This document shows, piece by piece, positions 7,999 through 15,383 of a stretch of DNA of 21,449 bases. Both the position numbers and the translations under genes were made by a program. A model generated the notes under the pieces. It was not told where the DNA came from and did not search any database. It saw nothing but the letters and a program-made list of their open reading frames with translations. Positions within the stretch are counted from its first letter, which is position 1. Each line of letters starts with the position of its first letter. This DNA is from Streptomyces sp. NRRL WC-3605 (lineage in GTDB: Bacteria > Actinomycetota > Actinomycetes > Streptomycetales > Streptomycetaceae), in NCBI RefSeq assembly GCF_001509795.1, contig NZ_LLZN01000095.1:1-21449 (forward strand), written 5' to 3'.

Positions 7999-8010
7999 CC
8001 CATCCGACAC

Positions 8011-8036
8011 CGGTCGGGCCGATCCCGCGCCGACCG
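8011..8036 (+). other. Inverted repeat between aldehyde dehydrogenase and ligase genes
   Basis: CGGTCGG (8011-8017) and CCGACCG (8030-8036) form a perfect 7-bp stem with a 12-nt loop in the short gap before the ligase. It may be a processing or attenuation element; no U-tract is present. Confidence 0.35.
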
Positions 8037-8061
8037 TCCTCACATGCTCAGGGAGACCCCC

Positions 8062-9633
8062 TTGCTGAACCTCGCCGTCCTGTTGGAAAGCAGCGCCCGT
8101 GACGTCCCCAACCGCACCGCGGTGGTCTGCGGCGACCAGCAACTGTCCTACGCCGAACTGGACACGGCCGCACGCCGCGTGGCCAACATGCTGTGCGCGC
8201 GGGGCATCCGGCCCGGCGACAGGGTCGCGGTGTCCTGCCCCAACGTGCCCTGGTACCCGATCGTCTACTACGGCATCCTCAAGGCCGGAGCCGTGGTCGT
8301 TCCACTCAATGTCCTGCTCAAGAGCCGCGAGATCACCTACCACCTGACCGACTCGGGAGCCAGGGCCTACTTCTGCTTCGAGGGAACCCCCGAACTGCGG
8401 ATGGGCGAGGAGGGGCGGGACGGGTTCGAGAGCAGCGACGACTGCGAGCACTTCTTCCTGCTGACCGCCACCCCCACCACCGACTCCCCGCTCGCGGGCA
8501 CGCAGACCCTGACCGCGGCACTCGAGGGGAGGAGCGCCGACTTCGAGACGGTGGCCACCGAGGCCGGTGACACCGCGGTCATCCTCTACACCTCCGGTAC
8601 CACCGGTCTGCCCAAGGGCGCCGAACTAACGCACGCCAACATGACGCTGAACGCCCTGACCTCCCGGAACCTGTTCGGCGAGGCCGAGCATGACGTCCAC
8701 CTGATCACGCTGCCCCTGTTCCACTCGTTCGGCCAGAGCGTCCAGATGAACGCCGGCCTCGGCGCTCGGGCGACGCTGGTGCTGCTTCCGCGCTTCGAGG
8801 CGCGCTCGGCCTTCTTCCTGATGGAGCGTCATTCGGTCACGATCTTCGCCGGCGTCCCCACCATGTACTGGTCCCTGCTCGGCGAGGAGGCGCCCGAGGC
8901 CGACCTGACCCAGATCGCACAACACCTGCGCTTCGCCGTCTCGGCGGGCGCGGCACTGCCGGTCGAGATCCACCGCCGCTTCGAGGAACGGTTCGGCATC
9001 ACCCTCCTGGAGGGCTACGGCCTGTCGGAGACCAGCCCGGTGGCCACCTTCTCTCCGCCCGGCGCGAAGGCCCGCCCAGGCTCCATCGGGCGTCCGGTCT
9101 GGGGCGTGGAGCTGGATCTGATCGACGAGAACGGTTCCCCGGTCGAGGGCCCCGACGCGGTCGGCGAGATCGTCGTCCGCGGACACAACGTGATGAAGGG
9201 CTACCTCAACCGGCCGGAGGCGACAGCGGAGGTCCTGCGGGACGGCTGGTTCCGTACCGGCGACCTGGCCCGTCGGGACAGCGACGGCTGGTACTACATC
9301 GTGGACCGCGCCAAGGACCTGATCATCCGCGGTGGCTTCAACGTGTACCCGCGGGAGATCGAGGAGGTCCTGCTGACCCACCCTGCCGTGAGCATGGCAG
9401 CGGTGATCGGCGTGCCAGACGACAGCCACGGCGAGGAGATCAAGGCGTGTGTGGTGCGCACGCCCGGCATGGCGATCTCGGAGGAGGAACTCATCGCCTG
9501 GTGCCGGGAGTCGATGGCGAGCTACAAGTACCCGCGCCTCATGGAGTTCTGCGACCACCTGCCCACCAACGCCACCGGAAAGATCCTCAAGCGGGAACTG
9601 CGTAACGTGAAAGGCCCTGTCGCCGGCCGGTGA
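8062..9633 (+). CDS. Acyl-CoA ligase (AMP-forming, fatty-acid-CoA ligase type)
   Basis: A 523-residue member of the ANL superfamily that activates a carboxylic acid to its acyl-adenylate and then acyl-CoA. Core motifs are intact: the P-loop YTSGTTGLPKGAELTH near residue 176, GYGLSETSP, GWFRTGDLARRD with the ribose-binding Asp, the hinge and A8 motif IIRGGFNVYPREIEEVL, and the catalytic Lys507 in TNATGKILKREL. TTG 8062 is chosen because GGGAGA (8051-8056) lies 5 nt before it and the resulting LNLAVLLESSARDVPNRTAV matches the usual N-terminus of Streptomyces homologues; ATG 8044 has no site. As the last gene of the operon it likely activates the acid made by the preceding enzymes, or a fatty acid co-substrate. 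Confidence 0.93.
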   Translation: MLNLAVLLESSARDVPNRTAVVCGDQQLSYAELDTAARRVANMLCARGIRPGDRVAVSCPNVPWYPIVYYGILKAGAVVVPLNVLLKSREITYHLTDSGARAYFCFEGTPELRMGEEGRDGFESSDDCEHFFLLTATPTTDSPLAGTQTLTAALEGRSADFETVATEAGDTAVILYTSGTTGLPKGAELTHANMTLNALTSRNLFGEAEHDVHLITLPLFHSFGQSVQMNAGLGARATLVLLPRFEARSAFFLMERHSVTIFAGVPTMYWSLLGEEAPEADLTQIAQHLRFAVSAGAALPVEIHRRFEERFGITLLEGYGLSETSPVATFSPPGAKARPGSIGRPVWGVELDLIDENGSPVEGPDAVGEIVVRGHNVMKGYLNRPEATAEVLRDGWFRTGDLARRDSDGWYYIVDRAKDLIIRGGFNVYPREIEEVLLTHPAVSMAAVIGVPDDSHGEEIKACVVRTPGMAISEEELIAWCRESMASYKYPRLMEFCDHLPTNATGKILKRELRNVKGPVAGR

Positions 9634-9641
9634 GCGGGTGA

Positions 9642-9681
9642 GCCGGTGTGGGCGCGGTCGAGCAGTCGCCCCCACACCGGC
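9642..9681 (+). terminator. Terminator-like hairpin after the ligase
   Basis: GCCGGTGTGGG (9642-9652) pairs perfectly with CCCACACCGGC (9671-9681), an 11-bp stem with an 18-nt loop starting 8 nt after the stop codon. It most likely ends the four-gene unit. Like many actinobacterial terminators it has no U-tract. Confidence 0.65.
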
Positions 9682-10108
9682 CGTCCGCCTCAAAACCCGC
9701 TGGCCTGCACCCGCGGAAGCGATGACCCCCATCGTGGCGCGGGCATCATGCCCTGTGTGGGTGTCTTGAGTCTGCGTGGTCGTCGCGGTGGGCGATTCTG
9801 CGGGTTCGGATCATCTGGTGTGGGGGCCGTTCAGCATGCGGGCCCGGCAACGCCATGCCCCACGCCGGGCCCGGCCCTGGACCACGCGACGCCGTCCAGC
9901 GGGAATTCCTGGTGTGCAGCGTCCTTGGACTCGCTTGCGCGGAGCACACTCGCCGGGGTGTCGCCGTCGGCGAGCCCCCGCCGCGTGCATCAGCAGGCAG
10001 GCGAACAGGACACGCTGAGTTCGGTCGACGTCCGGAAGGCGGTAGTTCGGCCGTTGATGCTCCTACGCGTCCGGGGCAGGTGGTCGGTCCGCCTGGAGGC
10101 TGCCCAGA
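9682..10108. other. Gap with no convincing gene
   Basis: About 430 bp between the operon terminator and the transposase remnant. Long frames are open on both strands but show no domain, no start signal and no steady codon bias. The last 50 bp or so may be degraded upstream transposase sequence, since the remnant's frame breaks there. Confidence 0.4.
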
Positions 10109-10387
10109 GGCGACAAGGGCTATGACTATGACCACCTGCGGAAATGGTTTTGTGAGCGTCGCATCCGCCACGGCATCGCCCGCAAGGGCATCGAGTCGTC
10201 CACTCGGCTCGGCCGACACCGCTGGGTCGTCGAGAGGACGGTCTCCTGGCCGGCCGGATGCCGACGCCTGCACCGCCGCTACGAGCGCAAGGTCGAGTAC
10301 TTCCTGGCCTTCGTCGGCATAGCCGCAGCCCTCAGCTACCGCCGACTCACCATCTCAATCAGCGTCCTACTGACCGTTTCAGAATGA
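10109..10387 (+). pseudogene. C-terminal remnant of an IS5-family transposase
   Basis: This frame reads GDKGYDYDHLRKWFCERRIR, then IARKGIESSTRLGRHRWVVERTVSW, then YERKVEYFLAFVGIAAAL, ending at TGA 10385-10387. GDKGYD holds the second Asp and RWVVERT the Glu of the DDE catalytic triad of IS5-type transposases. The N-terminal two thirds with the first Asp is absent. Immediately upstream the frame does not continue into the expected sequence. It is a broken element, and its sequence type differs from the transposase at 20530-21412. Terminal repeats could not be identified. Confidence 0.85.
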
Positions 10388-10496
10388 CTGCGGCCGATAG
10401 CAGCAATCCTGTTGGCACTTGTGCAGCTGAGTTGGCACCTTGGCCCACGGCCTTGTGCGTGCTGCTTGGTCCGGACCGGTCGGAACGTAGGGGTTG

Positions 10497-10914
10497 ATGG
10501 ATGGGCGTGGATGGGGAGCGGGAGAGTGCTGGGAGCTGCGGTCGGGAGCCGGCGTGGGGCCCTTGCGGTTCGGGATGTCTCCAGCCGAGGTCGCCCAGGC
10601 GCTTTTGGTCCCTGGACCGCAGGAACGGGCTGGCGGTCCGTATGCGCAGGAGGACTTCCCGGATGGTGTGAAAGCTTCTACAACGCGGGCAGGCTCGCCT
10701 GTGTTGCGCTGGATGCGGTAACCGGTCCTCAGGTCTTCCTGTCCGGTTTCCCGCTGGCGGGAAGCGATCCGGAGCAGGGCCAGCAGTTCCTGCTGGACCA
10801 CGCTGCGGAGCACGGGAACTGTCTGCTCTACACGCCTGATGGCTCGCTTTCCCTGACCGATATCGGGGTTCTTCTGCGCTCGCAGCAGGTCGGGGCAGTG
10901 CGCCTGACTGCGCG
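10497..10914 (+). pseudogene. Frameshifted conserved hypothetical gene
   Basis: From ATG 10497 one frame reads WELRSGAGVGPLRFGMSPAE then VAQALL and EDFPDGV. At about 10670-10675 the coding signal passes to a second frame reading ESFYNAGRLACVALDAV, then GPQVFLSGFPLAG and LYTPDGSLSLTDIGVLLRSQ. Together they make one coherent protein of about 135-140 residues that has been split by a single-base indel. The N-terminal G-V-G-P-L-R-F-G-M-S segment looks like a small family seen in Streptomyces genomes that I cannot name; immunity-like or polymorphic-toxin associated proteins have similar architecture, but this is speculation. AGGGG (10489-10493) lies close before the ATG. The second frame has no stop until the opposing FG-GAP gene, so the 3' end is also damaged or uncertain. 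Confidence 0.6.
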
Positions 10915-10980
10915 TGGGCGCACACCCGAGGGGCAGGCTACCGTGACGGGCGCCCGCCCTTCGCCAGGCCGTCGTCCGGC

Positions 10981-12465
10981 TCAGCCGGTCTTGCGCGCGC
11001 CGGGGAGTGCCGCCCCGAACTCGACCTCCGCGTACTTCCGCTTGAGACCGGCGGCGGTTCCGCTGAGCGTCTTCGATCCGGACGTCACCGGGCCGGCCGT
11101 GGCGCCCTTGGCCGTCCACAGCAACCCGTCGGCGTTCTCGCCGGGGGCGCCGACCGTCAATTCCGCCCTGCCGTCCTTGGTGACGTCGATGAGGTGGACC
11201 GCGGCGGCGAACCGGTCGCCCTGCTCCGCCGTGCCGGGCACGCCGGCGGTGTCCTGGCTGTAGGCCACGGCGCCGGTGGCGGTGAGGCCGGTGGCGGAGC
11301 CGCGCAGCAGCGTCGCCTGCCCCGCTCCGATACGGGAGCCCAGGGCCTCCCAGGGCGCTCCGACGACGACATCGGCGTACTTGTCGCCGTTGGTGTCCCC
11401 TACGCTGAGCGACTCGCCGAACATGTCGCCGTCCTCGCCCGCTCCCGGGACTCCGGCGGTGTCCTGATGGATGACCTGCGGCTTCTGCTCCGGGTCGATG
11501 CCGTGGGGGCCTCCGTAGAGGACCTGGATCTCTCCGCCGCGGTGGGCGGCGCTTGGGTCGGACATCAGGGAGGCGTCGTAGGGCACGCCGGTGACGAGGT
11601 CGCCGTAGCCGTCGCCGTTGACGTCCCCGACGCGGCCGGTGACGCCGTCGGCGAGCGGCAGTTCGGTGTAGGTTCCGTCCCCCCGGTCGACGTACACCGT
11701 GCCGTTGACGTCTCCGTCGGTGGGGCCGGGCAGCCAGAAGCGTTCGGCCCGCCCGTCGCGATCGACGTCGCCCATGGCGACACCGCGGTTGGTGCCGATC
11801 GAGTTGATGAAGGACCTTTGGGCTGGGCGGCCGGTCCGGGTGAACGGGCCGGTGTACGAGGTGCCGCCGCAGTTCCCGGCTACTCCTATGTCGGGGGCGC
11901 CGTCGCCGGTGACGTCTCCGACCGCGATGCCGGCGGCGAAGCCGCAGCCCTCGTCGAGGCCGGTGGGCGGTGAGACGGCTGCTCCGCCCTTGAGCCCGGC
12001 GCTGCCGCCCCAGACGACGGTGAGGGAGCCGATGCCGCCCATCGTGCCCGCCGCCTCGCTCGGCGTGCCCACGAGCAGGTCGGCGTAGCCGTCGCGGTCC
12101 AGGTCGGCGGAGGCGACCGACGTGCCGAAGCCGTCCCATTCTTCGGGGGCGCCCGGAACGCCGGTGGTGGCCTGGCTGATGACGGTGCGGTGAGTGGCGG
12201 AGACGCCGCTCGCCGAGCCGTAGAGCACGACGACCGCACCGGCGGCGTTCACCGAGCCGTTGGCGGCGCCGGGGGCGCCGACCGCCAGGTCGCGGTAGCC
12301 GTCGCCGTTGAAGTCGTCCTGTACGGCGGCCGTGTTGGCGCCCTTGTACGGCGCCGCGGCGGCCGCGTGCCCGGCCGGGAGCACGACGGCGGTCAGTGTG
12401 GCCGCCGTGGTGACGGCGATCGCGCAGGCGAGGGAGCGCGAGGGGATGCGGGCGGGGGACTGCAT
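10981..12465 (-). CDS. Secreted FG-GAP repeat protein (seven-bladed beta-propeller)
   Basis: The 494-residue protein starts with a signal peptide (charged MQSPARIPSR, hydrophobic core, Ala-rich cleavage region near residues 33-38). Seven FG-GAP-type units follow, each with an Asp-rich calcium loop and a V-G-A-P-like strand: DDFNGDGYRDLAVGAPG, ADLDRDGYADLLVGTPS, GDVTGDGAPDIGVAGN, GDVDRDGRAERFWLPG, GDVNGDGYGDLVTGVP, GDTNGDKYADVVVGAPW and IDVTKDGRAELTVGAPG. Seven units suit a closed integrin-alpha-like propeller. There is no LPXTG or transmembrane tail, so it is probably released or loosely wall-bound. ATG 12465 has GGAG 5 nt upstream. It lies 44 nt downstream of a paralogue on the same strand, probably co-transcribed. 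The role is unknown; adhesion or Ca-dependent binding is a family-level guess. Confidence 0.9.
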   Translation of the reverse strand: MQSPARIPSRSLACAIAVTTAATLTAVVLPAGHAAAAAPYKGANTAAVQDDFNGDGYRDLAVGAPGAANGSVNAAGAVVVLYGSASGVSATHRTVISQATTGVPGAPEEWDGFGTSVASADLDRDGYADLLVGTPSEAAGTMGGIGSLTVVWGGSAGLKGGAAVSPPTGLDEGCGFAAGIAVGDVTGDGAPDIGVAGNCGGTSYTGPFTRTGRPAQRSFINSIGTNRGVAMGDVDRDGRAERFWLPGPTDGDVNGTVYVDRGDGTYTELPLADGVTGRVGDVNGDGYGDLVTGVPYDASLMSDPSAAHRGGEIQVLYGGPHGIDPEQKPQVIHQDTAGVPGAGEDGDMFGESLSVGDTNGDKYADVVVGAPWEALGSRIGAGQATLLRGSATGLTATGAVAYSQDTAGVPGTAEQGDRFAAAVHLIDVTKDGRAELTVGAPGENADGLLWTAKGATAGPVTSGSKTLSGTAAGLKRKYAEVEFGAALPGARKTG

Positions 12466-12509
12466 GTCTGCTCCGGAGAGGGGAAGTCGGGTGTGCGGGG
12501 TGCCGGCGG

Positions 12510-13946
12510 TCACGGGCCGGTCACCACCTGGGCGAAGTGTGCGCTGCCGCTCGAGCCGAGCCCGGCGCCGCCGGGACCGACGTTGACCGAGCCGGTGGCC
12601 GTGACGGAGGTGGCAGAGCCGCGCAGGAGCCACAGGCTGCCCGCTCCGCCGTTCTCGCCGGGGGCGCCGACGAGCAGGTCGGCGTAGCCGTCCTTGTTCA
12701 TGTCGAGGACGCGCACGGCCGCGCCGAAGGTGTCGCCGGTCTCCGAGGTCCCCGCCACGCCCGCGGTGTTCTGGGTCCAGGTGCGGGCGTGGGCGGTGTC
12801 GAGCCGTCCGGCGGTGCCGCGGACGACGATGACGGATCCGCTGTTCCCGTTCTCCCCCGGGGCGCCGATCACGAGGTCGGCCCGGCCGTCCTTGTCGGTG
12901 TCGCCGACGGCGACGGAGGCGCCGAAGCGGTCCTTGGCCTCACCGGCTCCGGGCACGCCGGAGGTGTCCTGGGTGATGGTCTGGACGCTGCTCGGCGAAC
13001 CGCCATATCCGGCGTCGAAGTGGACGGTCACCTGCCCGCCGAGCGCGGTCCCGGGGCTCTGCGAGGGGTCCTCGGGGTTGCCGACGACCAGGTCGGGCGA
13101 GCCGTTGCCGTTGAGGTCGCCCACGGCGGAGACCGTGCCCGCGGGCAGTTGGGCGTCCTCGAACCCGGCCGGATCGGCGAGCCAGGTGGCCGGGCCGTCA
13201 CCCGTGCCGTCGTAGCCCCAGCCGCCGTCCCACACTCCGCGGCCGTGGACGATCAGCCGGTCGTTGTCGGTGTTGGGCAGGTCGACGTGGGTCAGGGCGA
13301 CGATGCCGTGGGCCGGGTTGAACATGAACCCGTTGCCGCCGGTGCCGGACTGCGCGGACAGGTCGGCCGGCATGTAGGTGACCTCGGCGTCGTTGGCGCC
13401 GATGGCGATGGACAGCTTGCCGTCGTTGACGGGATTGAGTCCGTTGTAGACGCCCACGGCGAGCGTGCGTCCCCAGGCGTCGTGCGTCGTCGGCCAGCGG
13501 TCGGCGACCGTTTTCGCCTTGGTGAGGCCGGAGGCGGCGCCGTATACGACAGTGACGGAGCCGCCGCCGTCGTCCCCGTTGACGTCCTCGCCGGGCGCGC
13601 CGACCACGAGGTCGCTGTAGCCGTCGCGGTTCAGGTCGTGGACGGCCACGGCGGCGCCGAAGCGGTCGCCGGCCTCGGCGGTACCCGGCACGCCGGTGGA
13701 GTTCTGGGTCAGCACCGTGCGCCGGGAGGGGTCGATCCCGCGGGCGGTGCCGTACAGGACCACCACGGCCCCGGCTTCGGCGTGCCCGGAGACCTTGGCG
13801 TCCGGGGCCGACACGACGACGTCGCGATAGCCGTCCTTGTTGATGTCGCCCGGAGCTCCGGAAGCGGCCCGCGCTCCTGTCGCGGCGAGCGGGGACAGTC
13901 CCGACGCGAGCAGAGTCGCGGACATCAGCAGGGTGCGTTTACGCAC
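12510..13946 (-). CDS. Secreted FG-GAP repeat protein, paralogue of the next gene
   Basis: A 478-residue secreted beta-propeller protein. The signal peptide is MRKRTLLMSATLLASG through ARA near residue 27. FG-GAP-type units include GDINKDGYRDVVVSAPD, HDLNRDGYSDLVVGAPGED, GDLNGNGSPDLVVGNPED, GDTDKDGRADLVIGAPGENG and LDMNKDGYADLLVGAPGENG. Between the second and third of these are two degenerate units, NDGKLSIAIGAND and NTDNDRLIVHGRG, giving seven blades in total. QDTSGVPGAGEAKDRFGASV-type linkers are shared with the paralogue. GTG 13946 has GGGAGGAC 4 nt upstream; extensions to 14117 lack a site and would bury the signal peptide. It is the first gene of the pair. The atypical blades 3-4 may form a specialised binding face. 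Confidence 0.9.
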   Translation of the reverse strand: MRKRTLLMSATLLASGLSPLAATGARAASGAPGDINKDGYRDVVVSAPDAKVSGHAEAGAVVVLYGTARGIDPSRRTVLTQNSTGVPGTAEAGDRFGAAVAVHDLNRDGYSDLVVGAPGEDVNGDDGGGSVTVVYGAASGLTKAKTVADRWPTTHDAWGRTLAVGVYNGLNPVNDGKLSIAIGANDAEVTYMPADLSAQSGTGGNGFMFNPAHGIVALTHVDLPNTDNDRLIVHGRGVWDGGWGYDGTGDGPATWLADPAGFEDAQLPAGTVSAVGDLNGNGSPDLVVGNPEDPSQSPGTALGGQVTVHFDAGYGGSPSSVQTITQDTSGVPGAGEAKDRFGASVAVGDTDKDGRADLVIGAPGENGNSGSVIVVRGTAGRLDTAHARTWTQNTAGVAGTSETGDTFGAAVRVLDMNKDGYADLLVGAPGENGGAGSLWLLRGSATSVTATGSVNVGPGGAGLGSSGSAHFAQVVTGP

Positions 13947-14370
13947 GAAGGTCCTCCCGGGGATGCGGTGTCCGTGCGGGTCCCGTGGCCATCGCCGTTG
14001 ACGTCGGCGACAGCTTTGGCATGGCGCGATCATGACCGGCGCAGGAGAGACTCCCAAAGGGACTGAAGGGTTGTACGGGGCGAGCGACTTTTTCCGCCCG
14101 CAGCCGTCGCCCCGCACATTTCAAGTACTCCCGGGTGGAATCACTTGCCGACCCGAGTACGGCCGGCAAGCTCACCCCTCTGGGCCACAGGCGTTCAGCC
14201 CGTCGTGCCGGGGACCTGCTTGCCCTGGACAGCGGGATCGCGATGCCGGTCACAGCCCGGCCGTGCAACCAGAAGATTCTCGGCCGCACCCCAGGCGGAG
14301 GGCGCGGGTCCCCCGTTCACCTGCCGCGTCCAACATGCACGGGTGGCGAGTGCCGCGTAGATGTGGCTGC
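13947..14370. other. Divergent intergenic region between FG-GAP and DNA ligase genes
   Basis: About 420 bp. It must hold the promoters of the minus-strand FG-GAP pair and of the plus-strand ligase, but no hexamer pair stands out. An imperfect palindrome, GTACTC-CC-GGGT (14125-14136) and ACCC-GAGTAC (14151-14160), lies roughly 180 bp before the FG-GAP start and could be an operator or transcript hairpin. No gene is convincing here. Confidence 0.4.
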
Positions 14371-15357
14371 GTGACGTTGATTCCGCCGATCGAGGCGATG
14401 CTCGCCGAAGCACGGCGGGAACTGCCTCCGGACCGGTCGCTGCCTGGGCATGTTGTCGCAGAGCAGAAGCCCGACGGTTTCCGAGCAGTCCTATTCGCCC
14501 GCTCAGAGCTGATCATGGTGCAGTCCCGGCGCGGCTCCGACCTCACCCCGGCCTTCCCGGAGATCGCCACCGCAGCCTCAGCGCTGAGCGAAGCGCTGGT
14601 ACTGGACGGTGAGCTCGTTGTCGCGGCCGAGGGCAGGCTGCACTTCGGTGAACTGCAAAAACGTGCCCGCCGACGCCGCCGCAACGCCGCCCAGGCCGCC
14701 GCGGAGCACCCGGCCAATTTGATCGTGTTCGACGTCCTGGAGGCCGGCGGCAGGGAACTGCTCGACCGGCCGTACCGCGAGAGACGCGCCATGCTCGAGG
14801 ACCTCTTCGCCCGCGACGTGCTGGGTGCCCCGTTCACCCTGTGCCCAGCTACTACGGACAGGGCGACCGCTCTCGAGTGGCTCGATCCCGCGTGGGGAAA
14901 GGTCGGTATTGAGGGCGTCGTCGTCAGGTGCAGTGAGCAGCGGTACCTTCCTGGCCGCCGTGCCTGGATCAAGGTGCGGTCCCGTACGACTGCCGAGGGG
15001 ATCATCGGCTCGGTCACGGGCCGGGTGGAGTCGCCGTCCTCGCTGCTTCTGGGCCGCTACGACGACACCGGTCGGCTGCGGTTTTTCGCACGCACCACCC
15101 CTCTGAACCCTGCTGCCCGTCGGGATCTGGTCGGCCGGCTGCGAGCGGCAGGGGCCCATCATCCGTGGCACGGGCGAAGCTTCTCCGCCGGCTGGGGCAA
15201 CTCAGGCGAGCTGGTGCACCAGCCGGTGTGGCCCGAGCTCGTGGCCGAATTTCAGGGGGACACGGCAGTCGACGAAGGCCGGTACCGGCATCCGGTGCGG
15301 TTCGTGCGGCTGCGCGAAGACGTGACCGCGGAGCATGTCCCCGCGTTCGGTGACTGA
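14371..15357 (+). CDS. ATP-dependent DNA ligase, LigC-like
   Basis: A 328-residue ATP-dependent polynucleotide ligase that seals nicks through a ligase-AMP intermediate. Motif I is EQKPDGFR with the AMP-accepting Lys33; family members usually have K-F/Y-D-G, so Pro34 is unusual. DGELVV, FDVLEAGG, IEGVVVRC (motif IV) and WIKVRSR (motif V) follow in order. A C-terminal OB-fold region contains TAEGIIGSVTGRV, and the conserved end HPVRFVRLREDV is present. There is no polymerase or nuclease domain, unlike LigD, so it fits the stand-alone LigC-like group found in actinobacteria beside the essential NAD-dependent LigA. GTG 14371 gives the usual start (TLIPPIEAMLAEAR); no strong ribosome binding site is seen. 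It stops 26 bp before the convergent membrane-protein gene. A role in DNA repair is inferred from the family. Confidence 0.88.
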   Translation: MTLIPPIEAMLAEARRELPPDRSLPGHVVAEQKPDGFRAVLFARSELIMVQSRRGSDLTPAFPEIATAASALSEALVLDGELVVAAEGRLHFGELQKRARRRRRNAAQAAAEHPANLIVFDVLEAGGRELLDRPYRERRAMLEDLFARDVLGAPFTLCPATTDRATALEWLDPAWGKVGIEGVVVRCSEQRYLPGRRAWIKVRSRTTAEGIIGSVTGRVESPSSLLLGRYDDTGRLRFFARTTPLNPAARRDLVGRLRAAGAHHPWHGRSFSAGWGNSGELVHQPVWPELVAEFQGDTAVDEGRYRHPVRFVRLREDVTAEHVPAFGD

Positions 15358-15383
15358 TGAGCGCGCAGCAACCTGATCGGGTC

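Noticed and set aside
9646..10125. Possible genes between the operon terminator and the transposase remnant
   Set aside because: No domain, start signal or steady codon bias in any frame; reported only as a gap.
10379..12139. 586-codon minus-strand frame overlapping the FG-GAP gene
   Set aside because: Arg/His-rich shadow; the FG-GAP frame has the repeats and a signal peptide.
12537..14066. 509-codon plus-strand frame opposite the FG-GAP pair
   Set aside because: Antisense shadow with Gly/Val/Asp repeats that mirror the FG-GAP codons.
14032..14370. N-terminal extension of the DNA ligase
   Set aside because: The extension has no domain and does not match the family; GTG 14371 gives the expected N-terminus.
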